Of a DNA stretch of 9,465 nucleotides, positions 1-5,989 are shown in pieces. The stretch comes from Deltaproteobacteria bacterium (GTDB lineage Bacteria; Desulfobacterota; Anaeroferrophillalia; Anaeroferrophillales; Tharpellaceae). Location: positions 1 through 9,465 of the forward strand of contig DAOVTG010000082.1 in assembly GCA_030633185.1 (NCBI GenBank). Reading direction: 5' to 3'. The position numbers and the translations under genes are program-made. The notes under the pieces were generated by a model, which saw nothing but the letters and a program-made list of their open reading frames with translations, did no database searches and was not told the DNA's origin. The number at the start of each line of letters is the position of its first letter. The first letter of the stretch is position 1.

Positions 1-155
1 CCGCCGAGGCTGCTGCTGACAATATCTTTGAACTGGATTCGTCCCGATTTAAATCCGATCGTGTTACTGTTGGCAATATTATTACCAATCAGGGAAATTG
101 CATCACTATTGACATTTAAGCCGCTGATTCCGGCATAAAGGGATGTAAGAGCCAT
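1..155 (-). CDS. flgE: Flagellar hook protein FlgE, N-terminal fragment (runs off the left edge)
   Basis: The first 51 codons are present; the rest lies beyond the window. The reading starts MALTSLYAGISGLNVNSDAI and continues with a segment containing GNNIAN, NTIGFK and a phenylalanine-aspartate-like end (residues 25-43). This is the N-terminal rod/hook signature shared by FlgE, FlgF and FlgG, whose N-terminal helix packs into the axial-structure coiled coil. FlgE polymerises into the hook joining basal body and filament and is exported by the flagellar type III system. The ATG at 155-153 is preceded by AAGGAG (162-167 on the opposite strand) with a 6-nt spacer, so the start is secure. It lies 72 bp downstream of flgD, the usual order for FlgE and its cap protein. 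FlgF or FlgG cannot be fully excluded from so short a piece, but position favours FlgE. Confidence 0.88.
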   Translation of the reverse strand, partial: MALTSLYAGISGLNVNSDAISLIGNNIANSNTIGFKSGRIQFKDIVSSSLG

Positions 156-227
156 AACCGTCTCCTTCTTTTAGATTAAATTGAATTAATTTAATTTTAA
201 AATTACTATTTTTTTATAACGTTATTT

Positions 228-935
228 TCAGCTAACCGCCCTAACACTTACAACTTGATCAATTCCAACCCGAGTGCCATCAACCAGCACCAGCACCGTA
301 TTTCCATTTGCAGGATCGGTCTCAACGCCATGCACTTCACCCCCACCATTGACCGACGAGGTCACCAGCTGCCCCAGTTCGTCCCGGGCAGTCATCTCAA
401 AGGTGTAGTGGCCTTCCGCCAGTGCATTGCCATCGGCATCCTTACCATTCCAATTGAAACTTTGCGGGCCCAGATCGTGATAACCAAGTTCCAGGGTCGC
501 AACCCGGCCTCCTGCATCATTATAGATGTCAATCACTACTTCTTGCGCGTTATCAGCTAATTCGAAATTTAATGGAACAGGCTGTCCATCACCATTGATC
601 GTTGCTGAACCGGCGCCACTACCATCAAACTCGACCGCTTTACCGATCATATCAAGCGCACTCAAACGATTCAAAGTAGCCGAATAATCCTGTAAAAGCA
701 TAAGATTATCATTCGTCGTAGTTTGCTGTTCCAAAGAACTGAACTGCGCCAGCTGGGCCGTAAAGTCAGTCCCGCTCATAGGTTCCAGCGGATCCTGATT
801 TTTAAGCTGCTCGACCAAAAGAAGTAAAAAAGCGTCTTTGCCGATATCGTCATCATTACTTTTCACGGGAACAGCAAAAGGATCGCTGTAACTGGCACCT
901 TCGACGATACCAACGGTGGGATTAAACATTGTCAT
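228..935 (-). CDS. flgD: Flagellar hook capping protein FlgD
   Basis: A 235-residue protein. FlgD sits at the tip of the growing hook and directs insertion of FlgE subunits; it leaves when the hook is complete. Residues about 31-75 carry the classic FlgD N-terminal block, including FLLLLVEQLKNQDPLEPM and a following TAQLAQFSSLEQ segment. Residues about 95-200 match the tudor/Ig-like part, with FNWNGKDADGNALAEGHYTF at 160-179. The chosen start is the ATG at 935-933 because GAGGTG lies 6 nt upstream of it. A GTG at 944 would extend the protein by three residues, but it falls inside that ribosome binding site. It is flanked by fliK (57 bp upstream) and flgE (72 bp downstream) on the same strand, so it probably belongs to one hook operon. 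Length is normal for the family. Confidence 0.95.
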   Translation of the reverse strand: MTMFNPTVGIVEGASYSDPFAVPVKSNDDDIGKDAFLLLLVEQLKNQDPLEPMSGTDFTAQLAQFSSLEQQTTTNDNLMLLQDYSATLNRLSALDMIGKAVEFDGSGAGSATINGDGQPVPLNFELADNAQEVVIDIYNDAGGRVATLELGYHDLGPQSFNWNGKDADGNALAEGHYTFEMTARDELGQLVTSSVNGGGEVHGVETDPANGNTVLVLVDGTRVGIDQVVSVRAVS

Positions 936-992
936 AACTATCACCTCAAATATAAATTTTTACTCTGTAATTATAATTTCTCGAACAGACTC

Positions 993-3023
993 CTAGGCCA
1001 TAATATGTATGCCGCCACTATCAATTGGCGAAATGAAATTTTCAGACAGGTTTTCAGGCAACAAAACAGAGTCTTCACTATCCCCCTCACTCCCGTCTGA
1101 CATGGTCATATCGAAACCGGATTGAGAAGAACCATCTTTATGATATTGCCGCCAGGCATCAGCACTTTCCTGATGCTGATCGCCAACCGTAACTGAAGGT
1201 CCATCCCCAGATTTTGTTGGGGCTACTTTAATATCAATCTCTTTCACGTCGATTCCGCGCATACTCAAACTATCACGCAAGCTGTCAAGTTTACGCAACA
1301 TCGCATCTTTTACGTCGGACTGCTCCACCATAAACGTGGCCGACAGTTGCTGATCCCGCAACACCAGTTTAACGTCAATTTTCCCCAGACTTTCAGGCCA
1401 GAGTTTGATGGTAACCGTCTGTCGGCCTTTGGCCTGACGGGTTAAACCGGTTTGTATCTGCTCCATGAGATTCTCATCGCTGACCGGCAACGGCTTGGCC
1501 GAGATAAGTGAACTGGTTTTAACCATACTTTCTTTGCCGGTTTCAGGGATGTTAATCATCATCTCATGAGTTTTGGAAGCGGCATGATCGAAAGAGAGTA
1601 ATTCAGGCTTTTCCTTTACGGAAGTTTGAACCGCCGCCGACAGACTGAAATGCTCGTCAAAAATCTTCTCACCTGTTTCTGAAAAAGTAAACTTTTCGCC
1701 ATTACCAGAATTGATCTCGGGATCAGAATACTTTATCAGGCCTGATTCGCCCTGAGCAAATATCGATTGGTTTTCACGAGCTCGCCCCTGAAGGTGTACA
1801 GTTCCCGTTTCGCCGCCTGATAACGACGGATTACGAAGCCGCCGACCGACCCGAACAGTCTTGTTTTCCGGCCGGACAACGGCTGCTGCCGACTCGTTGT
1901 TGATATTGATTTTGACATCCTCAGGGATCTCGATGGCAACGCTGCCGTCTGGAGAAACTGTTGCTTTAGAAGATGAAGGTTCAAATAAAGATTTAAGACC
2001 ACTGTTTAGTTGTTGATCGCTCCCACCTACTTTCAAATCTACAGGATTAGCTGCAACAACAACCGGCTCTTTAGTAACTTCTTTGGATATCTGCTCTCTC
2101 TCCACCGGACTGAAATTTTCCGTGAGATTAACGGCTTTCACAGAGTCCAAATCTCCTCTCAATTCCAGCCCGGGCACTGTAATTTCCGCAGCGGAGATAA
2201 GACTCGGTTTGTCGCCTGAATCAGATGAAGGGCCACCCTTTTGAATCAAATCAGCTACGATGCCCGGATCATCGGAAGGTTTAATTTTATTTTCGCTTTG
2301 CCCACCGGTTCCAGCGTCACTTTCAAGCGCGACAAACAGAGAATTTTCTTCTGCATTTTCCCCGGCCACGTAATTTTCCGGAACAACCTCGGGACTCATT
2401 CCGACAACCTCATCTGCGGTAAACGAAACTTGTGCCGCAACTTTATTCTCTGGAATTCCCGCCAACAAATCATTTTTCAACTCCACGGTTTTTCCTGAAG
2501 CTGATTGTCCTATTTCAGGTTTGTCCGAAACTTGATCGAAAACTGCATTTTGCTGGAGTAGATTATCCCGATTTCCCAACAAATCGGAAAATTCGATCCC
2601 GGGTTTAGAACTCTCGACATCGCTGCCTTCGTTTTCGGCAATTTGAAGAAGTCCTTCGTTAAAAAATGTTCCGGCAATCGATATCTCTTCAGATGGCACC
2701 TCTTGAGATGGTACTACCTGAAGTACGATCTCTTCTTCTATTTCGACATCATTATCTCCATCTTCGGTCTCTTTGGCCGTTACTCGACTCTGTTCGCTAT
2801 GCTCGCTCCTCTTTTCAGGGTCGACCTCAGCCGTCTGTTTCTCCTCTGCTTGAGGCTGTGCAATCGAATTATTTTCCGAATTAAGCTCAGCTCTCTCTTC
2901 CTGGCTTTCGAGAATCCCGGCAAAGCCCCCTTCGGTTTTTGTCTCGGAACGGGATGGTTCACTTTGATCCCGGATCTCCCCGGAACTCTTTACAGTATAT
3001 AATGCTAAATCAATATTTTCCAC
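993..3023 (-). CDS. fliK: Flagellar hook-length control protein FliK
   Basis: A 676-residue protein. FliK is a secreted molecular ruler that measures hook length and switches the export gate from hook to filament substrates. Residues 1 to about 505 are low-complexity, acidic and rich in Glu, Ser, Asn and Asp, with no recognisable fold, as is usual for the ruler part. Residues about 509-592 form the conserved C-terminal hook-length control domain, with the PESLGKIDVKLVL motif at 533-545 and a following amphipathic stretch ending in GIDVKEIDIKV. The tail of about 84 residues is again Ser/Asp-rich. Translation starts at GTG (3023-3021), preceded by AAGGTG with a 5-nt spacer. It lies 23 bp after the MotE-like gene and 57 bp before flgD. 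The N-terminal part is long compared with the enteric protein (about 400 residues). Confidence 0.93.
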   Translation of the reverse strand: MENIDLALYTVKSSGEIRDQSEPSRSETKTEGGFAGILESQEERAELNSENNSIAQPQAEEKQTAEVDPEKRSEHSEQSRVTAKETEDGDNDVEIEEEIVLQVVPSQEVPSEEISIAGTFFNEGLLQIAENEGSDVESSKPGIEFSDLLGNRDNLLQQNAVFDQVSDKPEIGQSASGKTVELKNDLLAGIPENKVAAQVSFTADEVVGMSPEVVPENYVAGENAEENSLFVALESDAGTGGQSENKIKPSDDPGIVADLIQKGGPSSDSGDKPSLISAAEITVPGLELRGDLDSVKAVNLTENFSPVEREQISKEVTKEPVVVAANPVDLKVGGSDQQLNSGLKSLFEPSSSKATVSPDGSVAIEIPEDVKININNESAAAVVRPENKTVRVGRRLRNPSLSGGETGTVHLQGRARENQSIFAQGESGLIKYSDPEINSGNGEKFTFSETGEKIFDEHFSLSAAVQTSVKEKPELLSFDHAASKTHEMMINIPETGKESMVKTSSLISAKPLPVSDENLMEQIQTGLTRQAKGRQTVTIKLWPESLGKIDVKLVLRDQQLSATFMVEQSDVKDAMLRKLDSLRDSLSMRGIDVKEIDIKVAPTKSGDGPSVTVGDQHQESADAWRQYHKDGSSQSGFDMTMSDGSEGDSEDSVLLPENLSENFISPIDSGGIHIMA

Positions 3024-3046
3024 AATTGCACCTTATAATTGGAACT

Positions 3047-3535
3047 TTATTCTACAGGTTTAATCTGCGTAATTGCCCGCGAAATTGCGACCGCCCGTTC
3101 AGCTTCGACAGCACTGAGTAACTTTGCAGATTTTTTAGGCTGCATTCGCAAAATCACCTCAACCGCATACTTTAACTCCAGCTCACCTAACAGGGGGGCG
3201 GCGGCATTCGGTTTCATGGCACTGTAGACTTCAACCAACCGGCTTAGATCCTCTTCTTTCAAAGCCTTAAACTCAGTCATCAGCTTTTCAACCGTGACTC
3301 TAACCTTCTGCATCTCTCGCTCTTGATTTCGGAGTTCATCTTGCAGCATATTGATGCGCATCTCTTTCTCATCTAACGCTGCCTCGCGACTCTTAATAGT
3401 TGCCTCTTTATTTTTCAGGAGGACCGCCATATCGAGCAGTTTTTCTTGTCGACCGGACTCTTGAGCCCAAAGAGGCAACGATATCGCGATTGACACAACG
3501 ACAATTGCAAGTAGCAACGATATTTTTTTATTCAT
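3047..3535 (-). CDS. MotE/YlxF-like flagellar protein with MgtE N-terminal-like domain
   Basis: A 162-residue protein. Residues 1-25 are a signal peptide or signal anchor (MNKK, then a hydrophobic run ending PLWAQ). Residues about 30-95 are charged and heptad-like, predicting a coiled coil. Residues about 96-156 resemble the small helical MgtE_N/MotE-type domain (DLSRLVEVYSAMKP, then a repeated AAAPLLGELE and SAKLLSAVEAERA pattern). Such proteins lie between fliJ and fliK in many flagellar clusters (YlxF in Bacillus; MotE, reported as a MotC/stator-associated chaperone in epsilonproteobacteria). The exact role here is inferred. I chose the ATG at 3535 because the signal sequence follows at once. 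An in-frame TTG at 3628 would add 31 residues, but it lacks a ribosome binding site and lies upstream of the predicted transcription start. The ribosome binding site at 3535 is weak, which leaves some doubt. Confidence 0.8.
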   Translation of the reverse strand: MNKKISLLLAIVVVSIAISLPLWAQESGRQEKLLDMAVLLKNKEATIKSREAALDEKEMRINMLQDELRNQEREMQKVRVTVEKLMTEFKALKEEDLSRLVEVYSAMKPNAAAPLLGELELKYAVEVILRMQPKKSAKLLSAVEAERAVAISRAITQIKPVE

Positions 3536-3581
3536 CACAAACTGACCACGACTTTTTATGAGTTCATCAATATTTGTACAA

Positions 3582-3599
3582 CCGGAAAAAATATTCCGG
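3582..3599 (-). promoter_or_regulatory. Small hairpin in the predicted leader of the MotE-like gene
   Basis: CCGGAA and TTCCGG form a perfect 6-bp stem around a 6-nt AT loop. It lies between the predicted sigma-54 transcription start (about 3613) and the ATG at 3535, so it would be in the 5' leader RNA. It has no run of U residues that would make it a convincing terminator. A role in mRNA stability or translation is only inferred. Confidence 0.3.
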
Positions 3600-3622
3600 A
3601 TCTGAACCAACATGAAGCTGAG

Positions 3623-3641
3623 ATGCAACTATGATACCAAA
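3623..3641 (-). promoter_or_regulatory. Candidate sigma-54 (RpoN) promoter for the motE-like/fliK/flgD/flgE unit
   Basis: Read on the minus strand, the site is TTGGTATCATAGTTGCAT. The -24 GG (3638-3637) and the -12 GC (3626-3625) are exactly 10 nt apart, as in the TGGCAC-N5-TTGC consensus, and TTGCA at -12 is complete. The -24 box is weaker (TGGTAT instead of TGGCAC). The predicted start at about 3613 gives a leader of roughly 78 nt before the MotE-like ATG. Many flagellar hook genes in proteobacteria depend on RpoN, which fits. No matching site was seen upstream of fliJ, flgD or flgE. Confidence 0.5.
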
Positions 3642-3780
3642 CCTTGAAAAGGATCCCAGCAAGCAACTGAAAAACCTTATAAGGAATTGTAACCTATTAA
3701 AATGAAAAGACTATTATTTCAAGATAAAGACAAACATTAACTTTATCAGAAAATGAGAGAGGGCAAAGGGAGGCCTTCAA
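3642..3780. other. Gene-free stretch between candidate sigma-54 site and relic ORF
   Basis: Together with the sites listed separately, this belongs to the 438-bp gap between the fliJ and MotE-like genes. It is AT-rich and has no convincing coding frame on either strand. A sigma-54 activator site could lie here, but I recognise no specific motif. Confidence 0.4.
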
Positions 3781-3918
3781 ATGAAAAAAAGATATAGTAA
3801 AGGAAAAGATTGCCTAGGAGGCTGTCCGAGAATAGGATTTTTTTCTCAGATCAAGGCATTTTTTGACAATAAGCACAGGCATACACCTAGTATTCCGAGC
3901 ATTATTTTCAAAAAATAA
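3781..3918 (+). pseudogene. Possible gene relic: good start signal, reading runs into the MITE-like element
   Basis: An ATG at 3781 is preceded by AGGGAGG with a 7-nt spacer, the strongest ribosome binding site in this gap, but on the strand opposite to the flagellar genes. Eleven codons (MKKRYSKGKDC) precede the left end of the 147-bp element at 3814. The frame then continues through the element to TAA at 3916-3918, giving 45 codons in total. The N-terminus resembles the start of IS3-type transposase OrfA proteins (MKK-R-[FY]-S), but this is too short to prove homology. The most likely reading is a decayed gene start cut by the insertion; it could also be chance or a short expressed peptide. 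Confidence 0.25.
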
Positions 3919-3960
3919 CGCCGGGCTGGGGAAAAAAGACGTTCTCGGACAGCCTCCTAG
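3814..3960. mobile_element. 147-bp MITE-like element with perfect 19-bp terminal inverted repeats
   Basis: The left end CTAGGAGGCTGTCCGAGAA (3814-3832) is an exact inverted copy of the right end (3942-3960). The similarity decays inwards but continues: both arms show T-runs, then CAG, then ATTTTTTGA, then AATAA-like blocks, so most of the element could fold into a long imperfect hairpin. It has no transposase gene. Both ends carry CTAG, which may be a 4-bp target duplication around a 15-bp inverted repeat starting GAGGCTG, as known for IS5-type elements; the family assignment is inferred. A second, partial copy occurs at 5922-5970. It lies in the gap between fliJ and the MotE-like gene, ending 13 bp beyond the fliJ stop. 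Confidence 0.82.
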
Positions 3961-3973
3961 TAATGGAGAGGGG

Positions 3974-4414
3974 TTATTTTTTCAGACGGGCGGCGCGTAT
4001 AATTGCAATTTCATCAAGCTCAAGACGTTCGAGTTTATCCTGTTCGTGCTTATAGTCCTGAAAATGTTTTTCCCGAACCCGCTCCAGCAGGCGGCGATCC
4101 TTGACACAAGCGAGGAGTTCACCTTCTTTTACCGATCTCTCTTTAGCGGTATCTTCGACAAGACGCCCGGCGGTGTCAACCGCATGCATCAGTTTGACCT
4201 CACGAAAACGAGAAAGTTCCATTTCAGCGACCGGCACCCCTCTCTCCAGGGCTGCTTGACTGTCGATAAACTCCGCTTTGCGCAAAGTTTGCAGACGCTT
4301 AAGATTTTCACGCACCTGTTGCAGGCGCGCGGTAACTTCAGACAACGCACATGCAGTGTTCTCTTCACGAACCCGTCGATGTTTCAAAACTGCTTCCAGA
4401 GAAAACTTGAACAT
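3974..4414 (-). CDS. fliJ: Flagellar export protein FliJ
   Basis: A 146-residue, almost entirely charged and helical protein beginning MFKFSLEAVLKHRRVREE, the usual opening of FliJ, followed by long heptad-like stretches (QVRENLKRLQTLR; RRLLERVREKHFQDYKHEQ). FliJ is the stalk-like coiled coil that links the FliI ATPase ring to the FlhA export gate and recycles export chaperones. The length is typical (about 145-150). I chose ATG at 4414; an in-frame GTG directly before it would add one residue, and the ribosome binding site is weak for both. Upstream, where fliI is usually found, there is instead the divergent ndk gene after 108 bp, so fliJ is the first flagellar gene of this cluster. Downstream a 438-bp gap with a MITE-like insertion separates it from the MotE-like gene. 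Confidence 0.85.
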   Translation of the reverse strand: MFKFSLEAVLKHRRVREENTACALSEVTARLQQVRENLKRLQTLRKAEFIDSQAALERGVPVAEMELSRFREVKLMHAVDTAGRLVEDTAKERSVKEGELLACVKDRRLLERVREKHFQDYKHEQDKLERLELDEIAIIRAARLKK

Positions 4415-4437
4415 CACTCATCAATAAACAAAAAAGA

Positions 4438-4466
4438 TTGACAAACTATAAATGATCACGTAAATC
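4438..4466 (+). promoter_or_regulatory. Candidate sigma-70 promoter for ndk-bioD
   Basis: A perfect -35 hexamer TTGACA (4438-4443) is followed after 17 nt by TAAATC (4461-4466), a weak -10 match (three of six). It lies in the 108-bp divergent region between fliJ and ndk, about 57 nt before the ndk start. The -35 box and spacing are good; the -10 box is the doubtful part. No clear minus-strand promoter for fliJ was seen here. Confidence 0.38.
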
Positions 4467-4522
4467 AGCCCCGGTTTTTACGATACCATTAACTTTAACA
4501 GAGAATCAAGAGGATGTACAGT

Positions 4523-4945
4523 ATGACTGAAAAAACTTTATCCATTATCAAGCCTGACGCTGTTGCGAAAGGGGTAATTGGCCAGATCATTGACTGTTTT
4601 ACTGGCAGTGACCTGAAAATCGCCGCCTTGAAAATGATTCACATGAGTAAACGTGAAGCTCAAGGCTTTTATGCCGTCCATAAAGAGCGCCCCTTCTTTG
4701 ACAGCCTGACCGATTTCATGTCTTCAGGCCCGGCCGTTGTCATGGTCTTGAGCGGCGAAAATGCGATCAGCAAAAACCGCGAGTTAATGGGTACCACCAA
4801 CCCGGCCGAAGCCGCTGAAGGCACCCTGCGCAAACGTTTTGCCTCTGATATCGAAAAAAATGCCGTACATGGCTCCGATGCTCCGGAAACCGCCCGTGAA
4901 GAAATCGGCTATTTCTTTCCTGAACTTGAAATTGTCAACTCTTGA
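4523..4945 (+). CDS. ndk: Nucleoside diphosphate kinase
   Basis: A 140-residue cytoplasmic enzyme that transfers the gamma-phosphate from ATP to other (d)NDPs through a phosphohistidine, balancing nucleotide pools. Visible family residues are Lys10 in IIKPDAV, Tyr50 in FYAVH, the PFF segment at 57-59, Arg86, the TTNP loop (91-94), Arg103 and Asn113, plus the active-site histidine His116 in NAVHGSDA. The full set indicates an active enzyme. The start is the ATG at 4523: AAGAGG at 4508-4513 lies 9 nt upstream. The in-frame ATG at 4514 touches that ribosome binding site and would add only MYS. The stop codon overlaps the start of bioD, suggesting co-transcription and translational coupling. It is divergent from the flagellar block. 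Confidence 0.97.
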   Translation: MTEKTLSIIKPDAVAKGVIGQIIDCFTGSDLKIAALKMIHMSKREAQGFYAVHKERPFFDSLTDFMSSGPAVVMVLSGENAISKNRELMGTTNPAEAAEGTLRKRFASDIEKNAVHGSDAPETAREEIGYFFPELEIVNS

Positions 4946-5658
4946 ATAACGGCCTTTTCATTACCGGTACGGACACCGGGGTCGGCAAAACCGTGGTCGC
5001 CGCCACCCTGGCTTATGCCCTGCATCAACGTCGTCTCAATTTCCACTATATAAAACCGGTGGAGAGCGGTATAAGCAGTCGCGATTATCTTGAAACAAAA
5101 TCTGATGCCGCCCTCGTAAAAAGGGCTGGTTTTCTACCCGAACCATTAAACGAGATAGTCCCTTTCAGGTTCCGTGAACCTTTGGCTCCTCTCCTGGCCG
5201 CCCGCCGGGAGGGGATCGAACTTTCGGGGAACGAGTTAAGTGAGTGTATCAAGACTTGTATCAAGACTTCCGAACTGACTCTGGTGGAAGGGGCCGGCGG
5301 GCTTCTGGTTCCGCTTTGCCCTGACTATTTGGTCATTGATCTGATTAAAGACTTGCAACTCCCGGTTCTAGTCGTCTGTCGAACCTCATTGGGGGCCCTC
5401 AACCACACCCTTCTCACCCTGGATAGGCTCCGTCTGGAAGGTATCCATCTAATCGGCATTATCGCCAACCACCTGACGGCTGCAACCGGCATAGCTGAAG
5501 AATCGTTCCTGACCCAGCTTAGTGAATTTGACCCGATCACCGTTTTAGGAGAGCTTCCTTTCCTCCAAAATCCCCCATCCGAACTTAAAGCCTGGAAAAA
5601 ACTCACCGGCCATATCGACTTTGATAAACTGCTCCGCCGGATGACCGGCAAAACATAA
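4942..5658 (+). CDS. bioD: Dethiobiotin synthetase
   Basis: A 238-residue ATP-dependent enzyme of biotin synthesis. It carboxylates 7,8-diaminopelargonate to form the ureido ring of dethiobiotin. The P-loop GTDTGVGKT is at 9-17, the substrate-binding IKPVESG at 37-43, SDAALV at 54-59, VEGAGGLLVPL at 115-125 (second nucleotide/Mg site region) and the LGALNHTLLT segment at 150-159. Length and order of motifs match the family. The start is TTG at 4942, overlapping the ndk stop as TTGA; no clear independent ribosome binding site is visible, which fits coupling to ndk. The next in-frame ATG lies far downstream, beyond the P-loop. No other biotin genes are in the window, so bioD is away from the rest of its pathway here. 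It is followed by a 331-bp repeat-rich gap. Confidence 0.93.
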   Translation: MNNGLFITGTDTGVGKTVVAATLAYALHQRRLNFHYIKPVESGISSRDYLETKSDAALVKRAGFLPEPLNEIVPFRFREPLAPLLAARREGIELSGNELSECIKTCIKTSELTLVEGAGGLLVPLCPDYLVIDLIKDLQLPVLVVCRTSLGALNHTLLTLDRLRLEGIHLIGIIANHLTAATGIAEESFLTQLSEFDPITVLGELPFLQNPPSELKAWKKLTGHIDFDKLLRRMTGKT

Positions 5659-5662
5659 CCTT

Positions 5663-5816
5663 GATGGCTAAGTAAAAAGTTCCGATATCCTGCGTTGTTA
5701 TGGTTCTCCAGACACTCGACATACTACATGTATGGTCTCGCGCCTGGAGAACCACAACATCTTGCACCCCAAGGGCACTTCCTGCGGGGCGTCTACGAAA
5801 TTTTTACTTAGCCATC
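5663..5816. repeat. 154-bp imperfect palindromic repeat with perfect 16-bp ends
   Basis: GATGGCTAAGTAAAAA (5663-5678) is exactly inverted at 5801-5816. Inside, GGTTCTCCAG (5702-5711) pairs with CTGGAGAACC (5744-5753), and GTTGT on its outer side also pairs after a 2-nt bulge. The centre is CATAC-TACAT-GTATG. The right arm is longer and contains its own small hairpin (ACCCC/GGGGC). A further partly matching arm lies at 5819-5841. It starts 5 bp after the bioD stop, has no coding capacity I can support, and looks like a non-autonomous dispersed element or REP-like palindrome. It could also act as an mRNA 3' end structure for ndk-bioD. Confidence 0.75.
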
Positions 5817-5921
5817 CTGTGACTTTTTACGAATGTATCAACCTTAGATCCTCATCTCCAAAACCCTATTTTCTTGCCGGCAATGCGGAGGACAATTACT
5901 TGTCAAAAGCTCGTTTATCTG

Positions 5922-5970
5922 CTAGGAGGCTGTCTGAGAATGTCTTTTTTCCCCAGCTCTTCGTTATTTT
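5922..5970. mobile_element. Solo, truncated end of the same MITE-like family
   Basis: These 49 bp match the right end of the 3814-3960 element (read in reverse complement from 3960) at 44 of 49 positions without gaps, including CTAGGAGGCTGTC, GTCTTTTTTCCCCAGC and CGTTATTTT. Weaker similarity continues to about 5978 with a 2-nt deletion. No opposite end is present before mgtE begins at 5990, so this is a relic or one-ended copy. It forms most of the immediate upstream region of mgtE. Confidence 0.72.
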
Positions 5971-5989
5971 GAATATAAAGTAGTCGCTT

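Noticed and set aside
3863..4441. A 192-codon plus-strand open frame covering fliJ
   Set aside because: It is antisense to fliJ, whose coiled-coil protein is convincing, and it starts inside the MITE-like element; its translation has no recognisable features.
4446..4490. Possible sigma-54 site for fliJ (minus strand TGGTATCG, then A-rich)
   Set aside because: The -24 part resembles the site at 3623-3641, but the -12 GC is missing at the required distance.
5874..5883. Perfect 10-bp palindrome TTGCCGGCAA upstream of mgtE
   Set aside because: Too short and isolated to call an operator without a second copy or known regulator.
5732..5983. An 83-codon plus-strand open frame in the bioD-mgtE gap
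   Set aside because: It is made of the right half of the palindrome and the MITE end and has no ribosome binding site.
5817..5989. Possible Mg2+-responsive riboswitch upstream of mgtE
   Set aside because: The space is taken up by repeat sequence and I found no recognisable M-box elements.
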